Positions 7,758 through 17,437 of a DNA stretch of 64,000 nt are shown piece by piece (position 1 is the first letter of the stretch; each line of letters opens with the position of its first letter). A program made the translations under genes and the position numbers. Below the pieces are notes generated by a model. The model did not search any database, was not told the origin of the DNA, and was given only the letters and a program-made list of their open reading frames with translations. Source of the DNA: Bradyrhizobium iriomotense (GTDB lineage: Bacteria > Pseudomonadota > Alphaproteobacteria > Rhizobiales > Xanthobacteraceae); NCBI RefSeq assembly GCF_030160715.1, contig NZ_BSOW01000022.1, positions 98,573 through 162,572 of the forward strand. Direction: 5' to 3'.

Positions 7758-9224
7758 ATGAACACGGCCGTGAACCCGAACGAACTCACCTCGGACGATG
7801 ACTACGGGCCGCTCTACGCGGCTCACAAGAAGGTTTACCCCCAGCGCGTCTCCGGCACGTTCCGCCGCATCAAATGGGGGCTGATGGCGTTATGCCTTGG
7901 CGTCTACTACTTCCTGCCGTTCGTGCGCTGGAATCGTGGCCTGGGCGCCCCGAGCCAGGCGGTGCTGATCGATCTGCCCAACAGTCGCTTCTATTTCTTC
8001 TTCATCGAGCTGTGGCCGCAGGAGGTCTACTACTTCACCGGCCTGTTGATCGTCGCTGCGGTGGCGCTGTTCCTGATGAACTCCATCGGCGGCCGCATCT
8101 GGTGCGGCTATCTCTGTCCGCAGACGGTCTGGACCGACCTGTTCTACGCCGTCGAGCGGCTGATCGAGGGCGATCGGCGCGAGCGCATGAAGAAGGATGC
8201 CTCGTCCGACCCGATGAAGCTTGAGCGCATCTCCGAGATCGTGCTCAAGCATTCGATCTGGCTCCTGATCGCCTGGTGGACCGGTGGCGCCTGGGTGCTC
8301 TATTTCAACGACGCGCCGACGCTCGTGAAGGAGCTCGTCACCTTCCAGGCGCCGATGATCGCCTATATCTGGATCGGCATCCTCACCGCGACGACCTATG
8401 TGCTCGCCGGTTACATGCGCGAGCAGGTCTGCACCTACATGTGCCCGTGGCCGCGCATCCAGGCTGCGCTCACCGACGAATGGGCGCTCAACGTCACCTA
8501 CCGCTACGACCGCGGCGAGAAGCGCACGTCGGTCAAGAAGGCCGCCGAGCTGCGCGCGCTCGGCGAGCAGGTCGGCGACTGCGTCGACTGCTACCAGTGT
8601 GTTGCGGTCTGCCCGACCGGCATCGACATCCGCAACGGACCGCAGCTCGAATGTATCCAGTGCGGCCTGTGCATCGACGCCTGCGACACCGTGATGAAGA
8701 AGATCGGCCGGCCAACCCGTCTGATCGCTTATGACAACGACATCAACATCCACCGCCGCCAGGAAGGCAGGCCGCCGATCTACCGCATCGTCCGGCCCCG
8801 CACCATCATCTACAACCTGGTGATCGCGGCCGTCGGCGGCATCATGCTCTATGCACTGCTGACCCGCAGCCTGCTCGATGTCAACGTGCTGCACGACCGC
8901 AACCCGATCGCCGTCAAGCTGAGCGATGGCTCGATCCGCAACGCCTACACCGTCCGGCTGCTCAACAAGCGCGGCTTCGACCGCGTCATCGCGATCGATG
9001 TCGATGGGCCCGTGAATGCGAAGGTCCATGTCGTCGGCGTCGATTCCGTGACGCCGGATCGGCCGATGATCGTGATCGGTCGCGACCAGACCGCTGAATT
9101 GCGGCTGCTCGTGACGGCGCCGGCCGAGCTCAATCCGGAGAAATCGACCCCGGTCCGCTTCCACGTCACCGATATCGGGCTCGGCGAGGTCGCAACCGCC
9201 ACCGACAATTTCGTCGCGCCCTGA
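7758..9224 (+). CDS. fixG: FixG/CcoG, cbb3 oxidase assembly iron-sulfur protein
   Basis: A 488-residue membrane protein needed for maturation of the copper centre of cbb3 oxidase; CcoG homologues reduce copper for delivery. Transmembrane segments lie in the first half and near residue 350. A ferredoxin-like domain carries two 4Fe-4S motifs, CVDCYQCVAVCP and CIQCGLCIDACD, at about 275-310. Further cysteines occur in CGYLCP and CTYMCP. A C-terminal periplasmic immunoglobulin-like domain follows. Two in-frame ATGs upstream were rejected because they precede the transcription start predicted by the FixK box. Confidence 0.95.
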   Translation: MNTAVNPNELTSDDDYGPLYAAHKKVYPQRVSGTFRRIKWGLMALCLGVYYFLPFVRWNRGLGAPSQAVLIDLPNSRFYFFFIELWPQEVYYFTGLLIVAAVALFLMNSIGGRIWCGYLCPQTVWTDLFYAVERLIEGDRRERMKKDASSDPMKLERISEIVLKHSIWLLIAWWTGGAWVLYFNDAPTLVKELVTFQAPMIAYIWIGILTATTYVLAGYMREQVCTYMCPWPRIQAALTDEWALNVTYRYDRGEKRTSVKKAAELRALGEQVGDCVDCYQCVAVCPTGIDIRNGPQLECIQCGLCIDACDTVMKKIGRPTRLIAYDNDINIHRRQEGRPPIYRIVRPRTIIYNLVIAAVGGIMLYALLTRSLLDVNVLHDRNPIAVKLSDGSIRNAYTVRLLNKRGFDRVIAIDVDGPVNAKVHVVGVDSVTPDRPMIVIGRDQTAELRLLVTAPAELNPEKSTPVRFHVTDIGLGEVATATDNFVAP

Positions 9225-9245
9225 GAGCATCGTCTGGAGTTCGCC

Positions 9246-9740
9246 ATGGCATCCGCCGCACCGAAGCCACTGACCGGCCCCAAGGTCTTCATCATCCTGG
9301 TCGCGTTCTTCGGCGTCGTGATCGGCGTCAACGTCACCATGATGAAGCTTGCGATCGCGACGCTTCCCGGCACCGACGTCGACAGTCCCTATGCCGCCGG
9401 TCTCACCTACGAGAAGGAGATCGCCGCAGCGCGCGGGCAGGCGGCCCGGAAATGGCAGGTCGACGCGAAGATCCAGCGCAGCGCCGATGGTGGTGCGACG
9501 GTGCGGATCGAGGCACGCGATGCCGCCGGCCGGCCGATTACCGGCCTGAAATTCGCAGGCCGCCTGGAGCGGCCGACTGACAAGCGCGCTGACCTTGCCG
9601 TCGAATTCGCCGAGATCGGCATCGGCGTCTATGGCGGCAACGCGTCGGCCGTGGCGCCCGGTCAGTGGGATCTCGTGCTCGAGGGCGATGCGCGCGGTGA
9701 GCGCATGTTCATGTCGCGCAATCGCGTGATCCTGAACTGA
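9246..9740 (+). CDS. fixH: FixH, cbb3 oxidase assembly protein
   Basis: A 164-residue protein with one N-terminal transmembrane helix (about 13-32, VFIILVAFFGVVIGVN) and a periplasmic domain ending in VILN. It has the size and layout of FixH. It acts in cbb3 assembly together with the copper ATPase FixI. It begins 21 bases after fixG and ends 11 bases before fixI. No metal-binding motif is obvious. Confidence 0.93.
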   Translation: MASAAPKPLTGPKVFIILVAFFGVVIGVNVTMMKLAIATLPGTDVDSPYAAGLTYEKEIAAARGQAARKWQVDAKIQRSADGGATVRIEARDAAGRPITGLKFAGRLERPTDKRADLAVEFAEIGIGVYGGNASAVAPGQWDLVLEGDARGERMFMSRNRVILN

Positions 9741-9751
9741 AGGAATTCGTC

Positions 9752-11956
9752 ATGCAGGTCTCGCGCGACTTCTCCCATTATGTTCGTGCCGCGGGTGAGG
9801 GCCTCCAGCACATCGATCTCGCGGTCGAGGGCGTGCACTGCGCCGGCTGCATGGCGAAGATCGAGCGTGGTCTGTCCGCCATTCCCGACGTGACGCTGGC
9901 GCGGGTGAATCTCACCGACCGCCGCGTCGCGCTGGAATGGAAGGAGGGCACCCTCGATCCCGCGCGCTTCATCGATCGGCTCGAAGAGCTCGGCTACAAG
10001 GCCTACCCTTACGAGACCGCAAGCGCGGAGGCGACCGAGGTCGCGGAGTCGCGCTTCCTGCTGCGCTGCCTCGGCGTTGCGGCCTTCGCCACTATGAACG
10101 TGATGATGCTGTCGATCCCGGTGTGGTCCGGCAATGTCAGCGACATGTTGCCCGAGCAGCGCGATTTCTTCCACTGGCTGTCGGCACTGATCGCGCTGCC
10201 GGCAGCGGCCTATGCCGGCCAGCCGTTCTTCCGCTCGGCCTGGCGCGCGCTCGCGGCGAAGACCACCAACATGGACGTTCCGATCTCGATCGGGGTAACC
10301 CTCGCGCTCGGCATGTCCGTGGTCGAGACCATCAACCACGCCGAGCACGCCTATTTCGATGCCGCGATCATGCTGCTGACCTTTCTCCTGGTCGGCCGCG
10401 TCCTCGACCAGAACATGCGCCGCCGAACGCGTGCGGTCGCCGGCAACCTCGCCGCGCTGAAGGCCGAGACCGCGACGAAGTTCGTCGGGCCCGACGAAAT
10501 CTCGCAGGTACCGGTCGCCGCGATCAATCCGGGCGACATCGTGCTGCTGCGGCCGGGCGAACGCTGCGCGGTCGACGGCACCGTGATCGAGGGCCGTTCC
10601 GAGATCGACCAGAGCCTGATCACCGGCGAGACGCTCTACGTCACCGCGGACAGGGGCACGCCGGTCTACGCCGGCTCGATGAATATCTCCGGCACTTTGC
10701 GGGTGCGGGTCTCTGCGGCGTCGGAGGCGACGCTGCTTGCGGAGATCACGCGTCTGCTCGACAACGCGCTCGAGGCGCGCTCGCGCTATCGGCGGCTCGC
10801 CGATCGCGCCTCGCGTCTCTATGCGCCGGTGGTGCATGCCACCGCGTTCCTCACCGTCCTCGGCTGGGTGCTCGCCGGCGCGGGCTGGCACGATGCCATC
10901 GTCACCGGCGTCGCCGTGCTGATCATCACCTGTCCCTGCGCGCTCGGACTTGCGATCCCGACGGTGCAGACGGTGGCCTCGGGCGCGATGTTCAAATCCG
11001 GCGTGCTGCTGAATGCCGGCGATGCGATCGAGCGGTTGGCGGAAGCCGATCACATCATCTTCGACAAGACCGGCACGTTGACGCTGCCTGATCTCGATGT
11101 AGTCAACGCGGCAGCGATCCCTGCCGAAATCCTGGGGCTCGCCGGGCAGCTCGCACTGTCGAGCCATCATCCCGTGGCGGCCGCGGTGGCGCAGGCCGCC
11201 CGCGCCAAGTCGCCGATCGTTGGCGCGGTCGAGGAGGCCGGGCAGGGCGTGCGCGCGTGCGTCGACGGCGTCGAGATCCGTCTCGGCCGTCCGTCCTTCT
11301 GCGGCGCCGAGGAGCTCGTGCGGGGCGGCGCCGATCTCGACCCGGAAGCCTCCGTCGTGGCCTTCAGCAGGGGAGCCGAAAAAATCGTCTTCACGGTGCG
11401 GCAGGCCCTCCGTCCGGATGCGGTGACGGTGATCGCGGCGCTGAAGCCGCGCAATGTCGGCCTCGAGATCCTCTCAGGCGACCGCGAGCCGGCGGTCAAG
11501 GCGGCGGCCAATGCGCTCGGGATTCCCGAGTGGCGCGCCGGCGTCACGCCGGCCGACAAGATCGCACGGATCGAGGAGCTGAAACGGCGCGGCACGCGCG
11601 TGCTGATGGTCGGCGACGGCATGAACGATGCGCCCTCGCTTGCGGCCGCCCACGTCTCGATGTCGCCGATCTCGGCCGCGCATCTCAGCCAGGCGACCGC
11701 GGACCTCGTCTTCCTCGGCAAGCCGCTGGCGCCGGTCGTGACCGCCGTCGACTACGCGCGCAAGGCGCTGCACCTGATGCGGCAGAATCTCTGGCTCGCG
11801 ATCGGCTACAACATCCTGGCGGTGCCGATCGCCATCAGCGGCATCGTGACGCCGTTGATCGCGGCCGCCGCGATGAGCGGATCGTCGATCCTGGTCATGC
11901 TGAACGCGCTGCGCGCGCGCAGCACCTCGCGGGGGATCACATCATGGAAGTCCTGA
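9752..11956 (+). CDS. fixI: FixI/CcoI, copper-transporting P-type ATPase
   Basis: A 734-residue P1B-type ATPase that exports copper for insertion into cbb3 oxidase. In order: an N-terminal metal-binding domain with GVHCAGC (about 29-35), transmembrane helices, the actuator loop ITGE (about 290), the membrane metal site CPC in ITCPCALG (about 393), the phosphorylation motif DKTGT (about 437) and the hinge GDGMNDAPSL (about 622). The CPC motif marks copper specificity. Its last 13 bases overlap the start of fixS. The length fits the family. Confidence 0.97.
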   Translation: MQVSRDFSHYVRAAGEGLQHIDLAVEGVHCAGCMAKIERGLSAIPDVTLARVNLTDRRVALEWKEGTLDPARFIDRLEELGYKAYPYETASAEATEVAESRFLLRCLGVAAFATMNVMMLSIPVWSGNVSDMLPEQRDFFHWLSALIALPAAAYAGQPFFRSAWRALAAKTTNMDVPISIGVTLALGMSVVETINHAEHAYFDAAIMLLTFLLVGRVLDQNMRRRTRAVAGNLAALKAETATKFVGPDEISQVPVAAINPGDIVLLRPGERCAVDGTVIEGRSEIDQSLITGETLYVTADRGTPVYAGSMNISGTLRVRVSAASEATLLAEITRLLDNALEARSRYRRLADRASRLYAPVVHATAFLTVLGWVLAGAGWHDAIVTGVAVLIITCPCALGLAIPTVQTVASGAMFKSGVLLNAGDAIERLAEADHIIFDKTGTLTLPDLDVVNAAAIPAEILGLAGQLALSSHHPVAAAVAQAARAKSPIVGAVEEAGQGVRACVDGVEIRLGRPSFCGAEELVRGGADLDPEASVVAFSRGAEKIVFTVRQALRPDAVTVIAALKPRNVGLEILSGDREPAVKAAANALGIPEWRAGVTPADKIARIEELKRRGTRVLMVGDGMNDAPSLAAAHVSMSPISAAHLSQATADLVFLGKPLAPVVTAVDYARKALHLMRQNLWLAIGYNILAVPIAISGIVTPLIAAAAMSGSSILVMLNALRARSTSRGITSWKS

Positions 11957-12126
11957 TCATCCTCGTTCCTCTGGCGCTGGGGCTTGGACTTGCCGGCCTC
12001 GTCGCCTTCCTCTGGTCACTCAAAAGCGGCCAGTATGACGATCTCGACGGTGCGGCCTGGCGCGCGATCGCCGATGACGATCCGCCGCAGGAGACGCAGT
12101 CTGACCTGGCGCAGGTGAAGCGCTAG
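11944..12126 (+). CDS. fixS: FixS/CcoS, cbb3 oxidase maturation protein
   Basis: A 60-residue single-span membrane protein: MEVLIILVPLALGLGLAGLV forms the helix and LWSLKSGQYDDLDGAAWRA the conserved short cytosolic part. CcoS is needed for cofactor insertion into cbb3 oxidase. Its start overlaps the end of fixI by 13 bases, so translation is coupled. Last gene of fixGHIS; a palindromic repeat follows immediately. Confidence 0.94.
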   Translation: MEVLIILVPLALGLGLAGLVAFLWSLKSGQYDDLDGAAWRAIADDDPPQETQSDLAQVKR

Positions 12127-12229
12127 GGCATGATCCGGAAAAAGTGTGGAGCGGTTTTCCGAAAAGATCATGCTCAAAACAAAAACCTAAAGCGCGATGA
12201 CGATTCATCCTGATTTCATCGCGCTTTAG
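12127..12229. repeat. double-hairpin repeat, family A copy 1
   Basis: One hairpin is built on GCATGATCCGGAAA and its complement, a second on TAAAGCGCGATGA and its complement. The same element recurs at 23734, 23906 and 30505. It separates convergent genes and supplies the TAA stop of the MFS gene. Confidence 0.85.
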
Positions 12230-13434
12230 GCATCGCTTCTGAACGCAAGCGTCAGGAGTGCGGCAACTGCCAGCGCTGCTCCGACGCCGATGACGCAGGC
12301 CGTCCACCCCTGGGTATCGAACAGACGGCCAAGCACCGCCGTGCCGACGAGGCCGCCGCTGAAATAGCAGGCCAGATATGTCCCGCTGGCGACACCGCGG
12401 TTCTCTGTTGCCGCCCGTCCAACGAAGCCGGTCGCGGCCGCCTGGGCGAAGAAGGTGCCAACGCCAACAAGAACCATGCCGGCCAATACGCTGGCCAGCT
12501 GCGCAGCCAGCATCAAGGGCAGGCCGAGCGCGGCAACGCCGAGCGCCGCCCAGATCGTCGGCCGCGTTCCGACGCGCGCCACGGCCCGGCCGGCGAACAG
12601 GGTGGTGACGACCGACGGCAGGAAGACCAGGTAGACGAAGCCGAGGTCCATCATGCCCAGCGACAGCGGTGGCCGCACCAGCACGAAGTTGACGAAAGTG
12701 AACGTGCCGATGAAGGCGAACAGGATGCAGAAGCCGATTCCATAGGCCGCGCGCAGCCGCGGATTGCGCCAATGCGAGATCATGGCCGCAAGCGGAGAGT
12801 CTGTCAGCGTCATGGCTGGCATCGGCGGGACGTGCTGGATGGTGAAATAGACCAGCGCCGCGCCCGTGAGGTTCAGCGCTGCGAAGAAATAAAAATTCCA
12901 GGCAAGGCCAAAGCCGTCGGCGACCGCCGCAGAAAGCAGCCGGCCAATCAGGTTGCTTGCGACATTACCGGTAATGTAGGCGGCGAACGCACCACCAGCG
13001 TCCATTGCGCTGCACTGCTCGCCGAGATAGGCGAGCGTCAGCGCGAAAGCCGAGGCCATGCAGAGGCCTTGGATAATGCGCAGGCCGGTGAAGACCGCAA
13101 GGTTGGGCGCCCACGCGAGCAGACTGGTGGGGACGGCGAGCAGGGTCAGGCTCAATAGGATGCCAAGCCGACGATCGATGCGCGGGCTGAAGAAGCCGAC
13201 GATGAGGCTCGCGATTGCCATGCCGAAAGTGCTGGCATTCACAGCAAAGCCCATCGCCGCTGGCGTCACGCCGTAGTGCCGTGTCAGCGAGGGGAGGATC
13301 GCTTGTGTGGCGAACAGATCGACCACGGTGAGGAACGCAGTCAGGCCGATGGTGATGGAGCGCAGCACTGCGCCGCGCGAATGCTGGCTCATCTCCATTG
13401 CAGCCGGCTTCATGCGTGCAGACAGATCGGTCAT
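12226..13434 (-). CDS. MFS transporter, YnfM-like
   Basis: A 402-residue protein with about 12 hydrophobic segments, typical of the major facilitator superfamily. The motif between helices 2 and 3 is GFFSPRIDRRLGI, a version of the G-x3-D-R-x-G-R loop. Overall it resembles the YnfM/arabinose-efflux group; the substrate cannot be read from the sequence. The ATG at 13434 places the first helix at about residues 28-50. The open frame continues upstream, but that stretch is GC-rich with no membrane character. It lies 80 bp downstream of the cupin gene on the same strand. Its stop codon falls inside a palindromic repeat. Confidence 0.85.
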   Translation of the reverse strand: MTDLSARMKPAAMEMSQHSRGAVLRSITIGLTAFLTVVDLFATQAILPSLTRHYGVTPAAMGFAVNASTFGMAIASLIVGFFSPRIDRRLGILLSLTLLAVPTSLLAWAPNLAVFTGLRIIQGLCMASAFALTLAYLGEQCSAMDAGGAFAAYITGNVASNLIGRLLSAAVADGFGLAWNFYFFAALNLTGAALVYFTIQHVPPMPAMTLTDSPLAAMISHWRNPRLRAAYGIGFCILFAFIGTFTFVNFVLVRPPLSLGMMDLGFVYLVFLPSVVTTLFAGRAVARVGTRPTIWAALGVAALGLPLMLAAQLASVLAGMVLVGVGTFFAQAAATGFVGRAATENRGVASGTYLACYFSGGLVGTAVLGRLFDTQGWTACVIGVGAALAVAALLTLAFRSDA

Positions 13435-13514
13435 GACACGATGTCTCCTGAACTGGGTCCGGTCGTCATTCCGGGTTCGGCGCTTCGGGCCGCCCCGGAA
13501 TGACTGGGCGCTCG

Positions 13515-13997
13515 TTACATGTTGTGGTCCTTCGGGTCCCTGCGGACGTCGCCGACATAGAGGATGACGGTCTCCTTGCCGAGGTTCTTCCACCAGTGCG
13601 AGGTCCCGTAGACTTCAGGACGGAGATCGCCCGCCTTGTGCACGATCGGGTCAATGCAATTGGAGGCGTATTCGACGATCTCACCCTGCTGCACGAAGAT
13701 CAGGGCAGGGCGGTCGTCATGGCTGTGCCAGGGCACGATGCCGCCGGGCTCAATGGTCAGCTTGCGGAAACGCAGCTCGCGGCCTTCGATATGGGCGGGC
13801 TGCTTTTCGAGATCGATCGATCCGAGCGTGACGTCAGTGACGCCGACCGGCTTGTAGTCGACCATCTGGCGTGCATTCGGCTTGATCTTGTCGGCCGGGC
13901 ATTCGCCGGCGAACACCGGCTGGGCCGAGACCGCGAGTGCGCCGGCAAGCGCAAGGCCCGCCCAGACTGCGCGCGACGAGGTGAGATGCGTGAACAT
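13515..13997 (-). CDS. secreted cupin-domain protein
   Basis: A 160-residue protein with a signal peptide (about residues 1-31, LALAGALAVSAQPVFAGE) and a single cupin barrel. The metal-binding pattern is visible as PGGIVPWHSHDDRPALIFVQQGE, giving two His and a Glu, with a later Tyr-Gly-Thr-Ser-His strand. Substrate and metal are unknown; such small periplasmic cupins may bind or oxidise small molecules. GAGGAG lies just ahead of the ATG at 13997, which decides this start over an upstream one at 14153. It is followed by the MFS exporter, perhaps a functional pair. Confidence 0.85.
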   Translation of the reverse strand: MFTHLTSSRAVWAGLALAGALAVSAQPVFAGECPADKIKPNARQMVDYKPVGVTDVTLGSIDLEKQPAHIEGRELRFRKLTIEPGGIVPWHSHDDRPALIFVQQGEIVEYASNCIDPIVHKAGDLRPEVYGTSHWWKNLGKETVILYVGDVRRDPKDHNM

Positions 13998-14259
13998 GGA
14001 AAGTCTCCTCTGTTGACCAGGGCCTGGTTGATGGCCGGCTATGGCATCACCTTCCTCGAAGCCACATGTTTGATGAAATGCCGTCTCGCTCTGGACGCGA
14101 TAGCCCCGCGCTATCGATAGGCGGCGGCTATCGAAGCGATTGGGGATCGGCATTTCCGCTTCGGTGCGGTTCGGCGTTCGATGTCAGCCGGTCCAGCGCT
14201 CCCCTTGCAGGTGGCCCCGCGACGAACCTAATATTCGATTTCAAACGCCGGAGCGGAAC

Positions 14260-14976
14260 ATGACGTCCCTCTCACCAGCCGATGCCGAGCGGCTCAGGCT
14301 CGCCTTCCAGCGCTGCCGCGACATGGAGGGCACGCTGAACGAGCAGCTCAGGGCCTATGCAGATGCCGGCCGCGAGATCTTTCCGGCCTATGGTGCGGCG
14401 GTCGATCGTTTGGTCGTGCGGCTTTCCGAAAACGGCGGCGGCGAAAACGCGCCGCGCCCGGGTGAGGCGATGCCGCCGTTCATGCTGCCCGACGAGAATG
14501 GCAAGCTGATCGCGCTGCCTTCGTTACTGGAACGCGGTCCGACGGCCGTGATGTTTTTCCGCGGCCATTGGTGTCCATACTGCCGGCTGAATGTGCGTGC
14601 GGTGACCGAGGCGCATGACCGCATCACGGCGATGGGCGCCCAGATCGTCGCGATCATGCCGGAGACGCAGGAATATTCGGAGAAGTTCAAGGCCGAGTCC
14701 GGTGCGCCGTTCCCGGTGCTCACCGATCTCGACAATGGCTACGCGCTCTCGCTCAATCTGGTGATCTGGCTCGGTACCGAGATCCAGCAGCTGCTGTCCT
14801 ATCAGGACATGGCCAAGTTCCACGGCAACGATGGCTGGGTGCTGCCGATTCCAGCGGTCTTCGTGGTCGGCCGCGACAGCATGGTCAAGGCGCGCTTCGT
14901 CGATCCCGACTTCCGCAGGCGTATGGAGATCGACGATTTGCTCGCGGCGCTCGAAGGCGCGAGCTGGGAGCGCTGA
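14260..14976 (+). CDS. peroxiredoxin-like (AhpC/TSA) protein
   Basis: A 238-residue thioredoxin-fold protein of the AhpC/TSA type. The active site is FFRGHWCPYCRLNV at about residues 104-117, a Cys-x2-Cys pair rather than the single Cys of classic peroxiredoxins. An extra N-terminal helical part of about 60 residues precedes it. It probably acts as a thiol oxidoreductase against peroxides. The ATG at 14260 follows CGGAG. Divergent from the cupin gene. A large inverted repeat follows. Confidence 0.85.
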   Translation: MTSLSPADAERLRLAFQRCRDMEGTLNEQLRAYADAGREIFPAYGAAVDRLVVRLSENGGGENAPRPGEAMPPFMLPDENGKLIALPSLLERGPTAVMFFRGHWCPYCRLNVRAVTEAHDRITAMGAQIVAIMPETQEYSEKFKAESGAPFPVLTDLDNGYALSLNLVIWLGTEIQQLLSYQDMAKFHGNDGWVLPIPAVFVVGRDSMVKARFVDPDFRRRMEIDDLLAALEGASWER

Positions 14977-14979
14977 ACT

Positions 14980-15121
14980 TCACCTCGCCCCGCTTGCGGG
15001 GAGAGGTCGGATTGCATCGAAGGTGCAATCCGGGTGAGGGGGACTTTCCGCGAGTCCAACTGTTACCTCCCCGTGGAGACTCCCCCTCACCCCAACCCTC
15101 TCCCCGCAAGCGGGGCGAGGG
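14980..15121. repeat. inverted REP pair (BIME-like)
   Basis: The left arm has CCTCGCCCCGCTTGCGGGGA near 14983 and the right arm its complement, ending near 15120. About 95 bases lie between the arms, which also pair in part (GGGTGAGGGGGA with TCCCCCTCACCC). It lies between the convergent peroxiredoxin-like and LysR genes and may act as a terminator for both. Confidence 0.8.
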
Positions 15122-15151
15122 AGCGCAGACACCTCCTTTGCGTCCGTAGAG

Positions 15152-16039
15152 CTACCCCGCAATGTCCCGCCAGTCGGCGCCGCGCAGCATGCGCATCACG
15201 GCGGAGGCGACTGCCGTGCGCTGGCGGCCGGCCACGCCGTAGAGGTTGACGGTGCGGCGGGCATCGAGCCCGGCCACGGACGTCCGCTTCAGGCTGTCAG
15301 GCACCGGCGAGGTGTGCGGCACCATGGCGACGCCGATATCGGCCTCGACCAGCTCGATCAGGTCGCGCTCGCTCGAAATCTCGTGGCTGTGGTCGACATC
15401 GACGCCATGCTCGCGCAGGTTTGCCGAGATGCGCGTTGCGTGCTCGCAATAGCTCCGGCTGAGCAGCTGCTCGGAGCGTAGATCGTCGAATTCGATCGTG
15501 CTGCGCTCGGCGAGCGGGTGGCCCTTGCCGATCACGAGCTCGAAATTCTCGGTGAACAGCGGCCAGACGTCGAGCCGCTCCCAGGCTTCGTCGATCTCGG
15601 CGGCGATGCCGAGCTCGGCCTCTCCTTTCTTGAGGAATTCGCCGACCTCACGGCTCGAGCCCCGCAGGAAGCGGAATTCGAGCCGGTTGAACTGCCGCTT
15701 GATCTGGTTGAGATGCGGGATGAGCAGCGCCAGATCGATCGAATGCGCCAGCGCGACGCGCAACGCGCCGATCTCGCCGCTCTTGAAGGAGGAGGCGAGC
15801 GAGCGTGCGCCGGCCGCGGCCTCGTAGCACTGCTTCAATAGCGGATGCATGCGCTGGCCGAGTTCGGTCAGTTGTGCCGCCGGCCGTTCGCGCCGGAACA
15901 GATCGCCGCCGAGCTCGGCTTCGAGCTGCTTGATGGCGCGGGTCAGCGAAGGCTGCGTCACGTTGCACTCGTCGGCCGCGCGCGTGAAGTTCAACGTTTG
16001 CGCCACCGCGAGGAAATAGCGGACCTGGTGCATCTCCAT
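15152..16039 (-). CDS. LysR-family transcriptional regulator
   Basis: A 295-residue LysR regulator: winged helix-turn-helix at about residues 1-60 (FTRAADECNVTQPSLTRAIKQLEAELG) and a substrate-binding domain from about 90. GGGGAG six bases before the ATG at 16039 settles the start. It is divergent from the patatin gene with about 200 bp between them, so that gene is the first candidate target. The ligand is unknown. Confidence 0.9.
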   Translation of the reverse strand: MEMHQVRYFLAVAQTLNFTRAADECNVTQPSLTRAIKQLEAELGGDLFRRERPAAQLTELGQRMHPLLKQCYEAAAGARSLASSFKSGEIGALRVALAHSIDLALLIPHLNQIKRQFNRLEFRFLRGSSREVGEFLKKGEAELGIAAEIDEAWERLDVWPLFTENFELVIGKGHPLAERSTIEFDDLRSEQLLSRSYCEHATRISANLREHGVDVDHSHEISSERDLIELVEADIGVAMVPHTSPVPDSLKRTSVAGLDARRTVNLYGVAGRQRTAVASAVMRMLRGADWRDIAG

Positions 16040-16242
16040 GGATCGGCTCCCCGGCAAGATCGGTTTGAAATCTATCCTATCGGCGTGGGGAATGACATCT
16101 CGCCCGCGATAGCGCGCGGGTATGGTTTCGGAAGCCAACCGGCATTTCCGTTCTTGCCGGCCCTCCCTCAAAACGGCAGGGCGTAACAACGCGGTACGCC
16201 TGACGAATATTCGTACGGGGCAAGCTCGACAGGAGACGGCAC

Positions 16243-17385
16243 ATGCAGAGGATCACGCAGTGCACCGGGTCAAAAGGCCTGCCGGGTCAGGTCGTGCTGG
16301 TGCTCCAGGGCGGCGGAGCGCTCGGCTCCTATCAGGCCGGCGTCTACCAGGCGCTGCACGAGGCCGGGATCGAGCCGGACTGGATCATCGGCACATCGAT
16401 CGGCGCAATCAACGCCAGCCTGATCGCCGGCAATGCGCCGCAGGACCGGTTGCCGCGGCTGAAGGAATTCTGGAAGCGGATGGAGCAGAATCCGGTCTGG
16501 AACCTGCGCAACGCCTTTCCCGGCTTCAACGAGAAGCTCGCCTATTGGTCGACGGTCACCAACGGCATACCCGGTTTCTTCCGGCCCAATCCGCTGGCGC
16601 ATGCCGGCGATTCCTTCCCGCTCGGTGCGGATCACGCCGGCTTCTACTCGACCGCGCCGCTGGAGAAGACGCTCACCGAGCTCGTCGATTTCAAGCTCGT
16701 CAACCGCTGCACGCCGCGCCTCACGGTCGGAGCCGCGCATGTTCGCACCAGCCAGATGCGCTATTTCGACAGCCGCGACGGCGAGCTGACGGTGAAGCAC
16801 GTCATGGCGTCGGGCGCGCTGCCTCCGGCCTTTCCGGCCGTGCGCATCGACGGCGAGCTCTATTGGGACGGCGGCATCCTCTCGAACACGCCGACCGAAG
16901 CCGTGTTCGACGACAATCCGCGCAAGAATTCGCTGATCTTCGCAGTGCACCTATGGAATCCGGTCGGCGCGGAGCCGACCACGATGGCGGAGGTGCTGAA
17001 CCGCCACAAGGACGTGCAATATTCCAGCCGGATCGCAAGCCAGATCGCGCGGCAGCAGCAGGCGCACCGCCTGCGCCACGTCATCAACCAGCTCGCCGCG
17101 CGGATGCCCGAAAGCGAGCGCAACGATCCTGCGGTGCGAGAGCTCACGAGCTATGGTTGTCCGACGCGGATGCACGTGGTGCGGCTGCTTGCGCCGCAGC
17201 TCGACCGCGAGACCCACACCAAGGACATCGATTTCAGCCCATCCGGCATTATGCGGCGCTGGGACGCAGGCTATCTCCATACGCGATCGGTGCTGGCACG
17301 CGCGCCGTGGATCGGCGAGTTCGACCCGCTCTCGGGCGTGGTGTTGCACGAGCACATGGAGGAGATGCCGATGGCGGCGGAGTAA
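16243..17385 (+). CDS. patatin-like phospholipase
   Basis: A 380-residue lipid acyl hydrolase. The oxyanion loop GGGALGSY (about 26-33), the nucleophile elbow GTSIG (Ser about 52) and the catalytic Asp in DGGILSNTP (about 208) are all present in the right order. A C-terminal region of about 140 residues beyond the patatin core fits the DUF3734 extension common in proteobacterial patatins. No signal peptide is seen, so it is cytosolic or peripheral. Divergent from a LysR gene. The exact substrate is unknown. Confidence 0.9.
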   Translation: MQRITQCTGSKGLPGQVVLVLQGGGALGSYQAGVYQALHEAGIEPDWIIGTSIGAINASLIAGNAPQDRLPRLKEFWKRMEQNPVWNLRNAFPGFNEKLAYWSTVTNGIPGFFRPNPLAHAGDSFPLGADHAGFYSTAPLEKTLTELVDFKLVNRCTPRLTVGAAHVRTSQMRYFDSRDGELTVKHVMASGALPPAFPAVRIDGELYWDGGILSNTPTEAVFDDNPRKNSLIFAVHLWNPVGAEPTTMAEVLNRHKDVQYSSRIASQIARQQQAHRLRHVINQLAARMPESERNDPAVRELTSYGCPTRMHVVRLLAPQLDRETHTKDIDFSPSGIMRRWDAGYLHTRSVLARAPWIGEFDPLSGVVLHEHMEEMPMAAE

Positions 17386-17437
17386 CCCGTCATTGCAGCC
17401 GACGCACCTCGCGTGACGACTTCGCGGTACCGCAGGG

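Noticed and set aside
9662..11170. Minus-strand open frame of 502 codons opposite fixH-fixI
   Set aside because: Mirror frame of the copper ATPase, which shows every expected motif.
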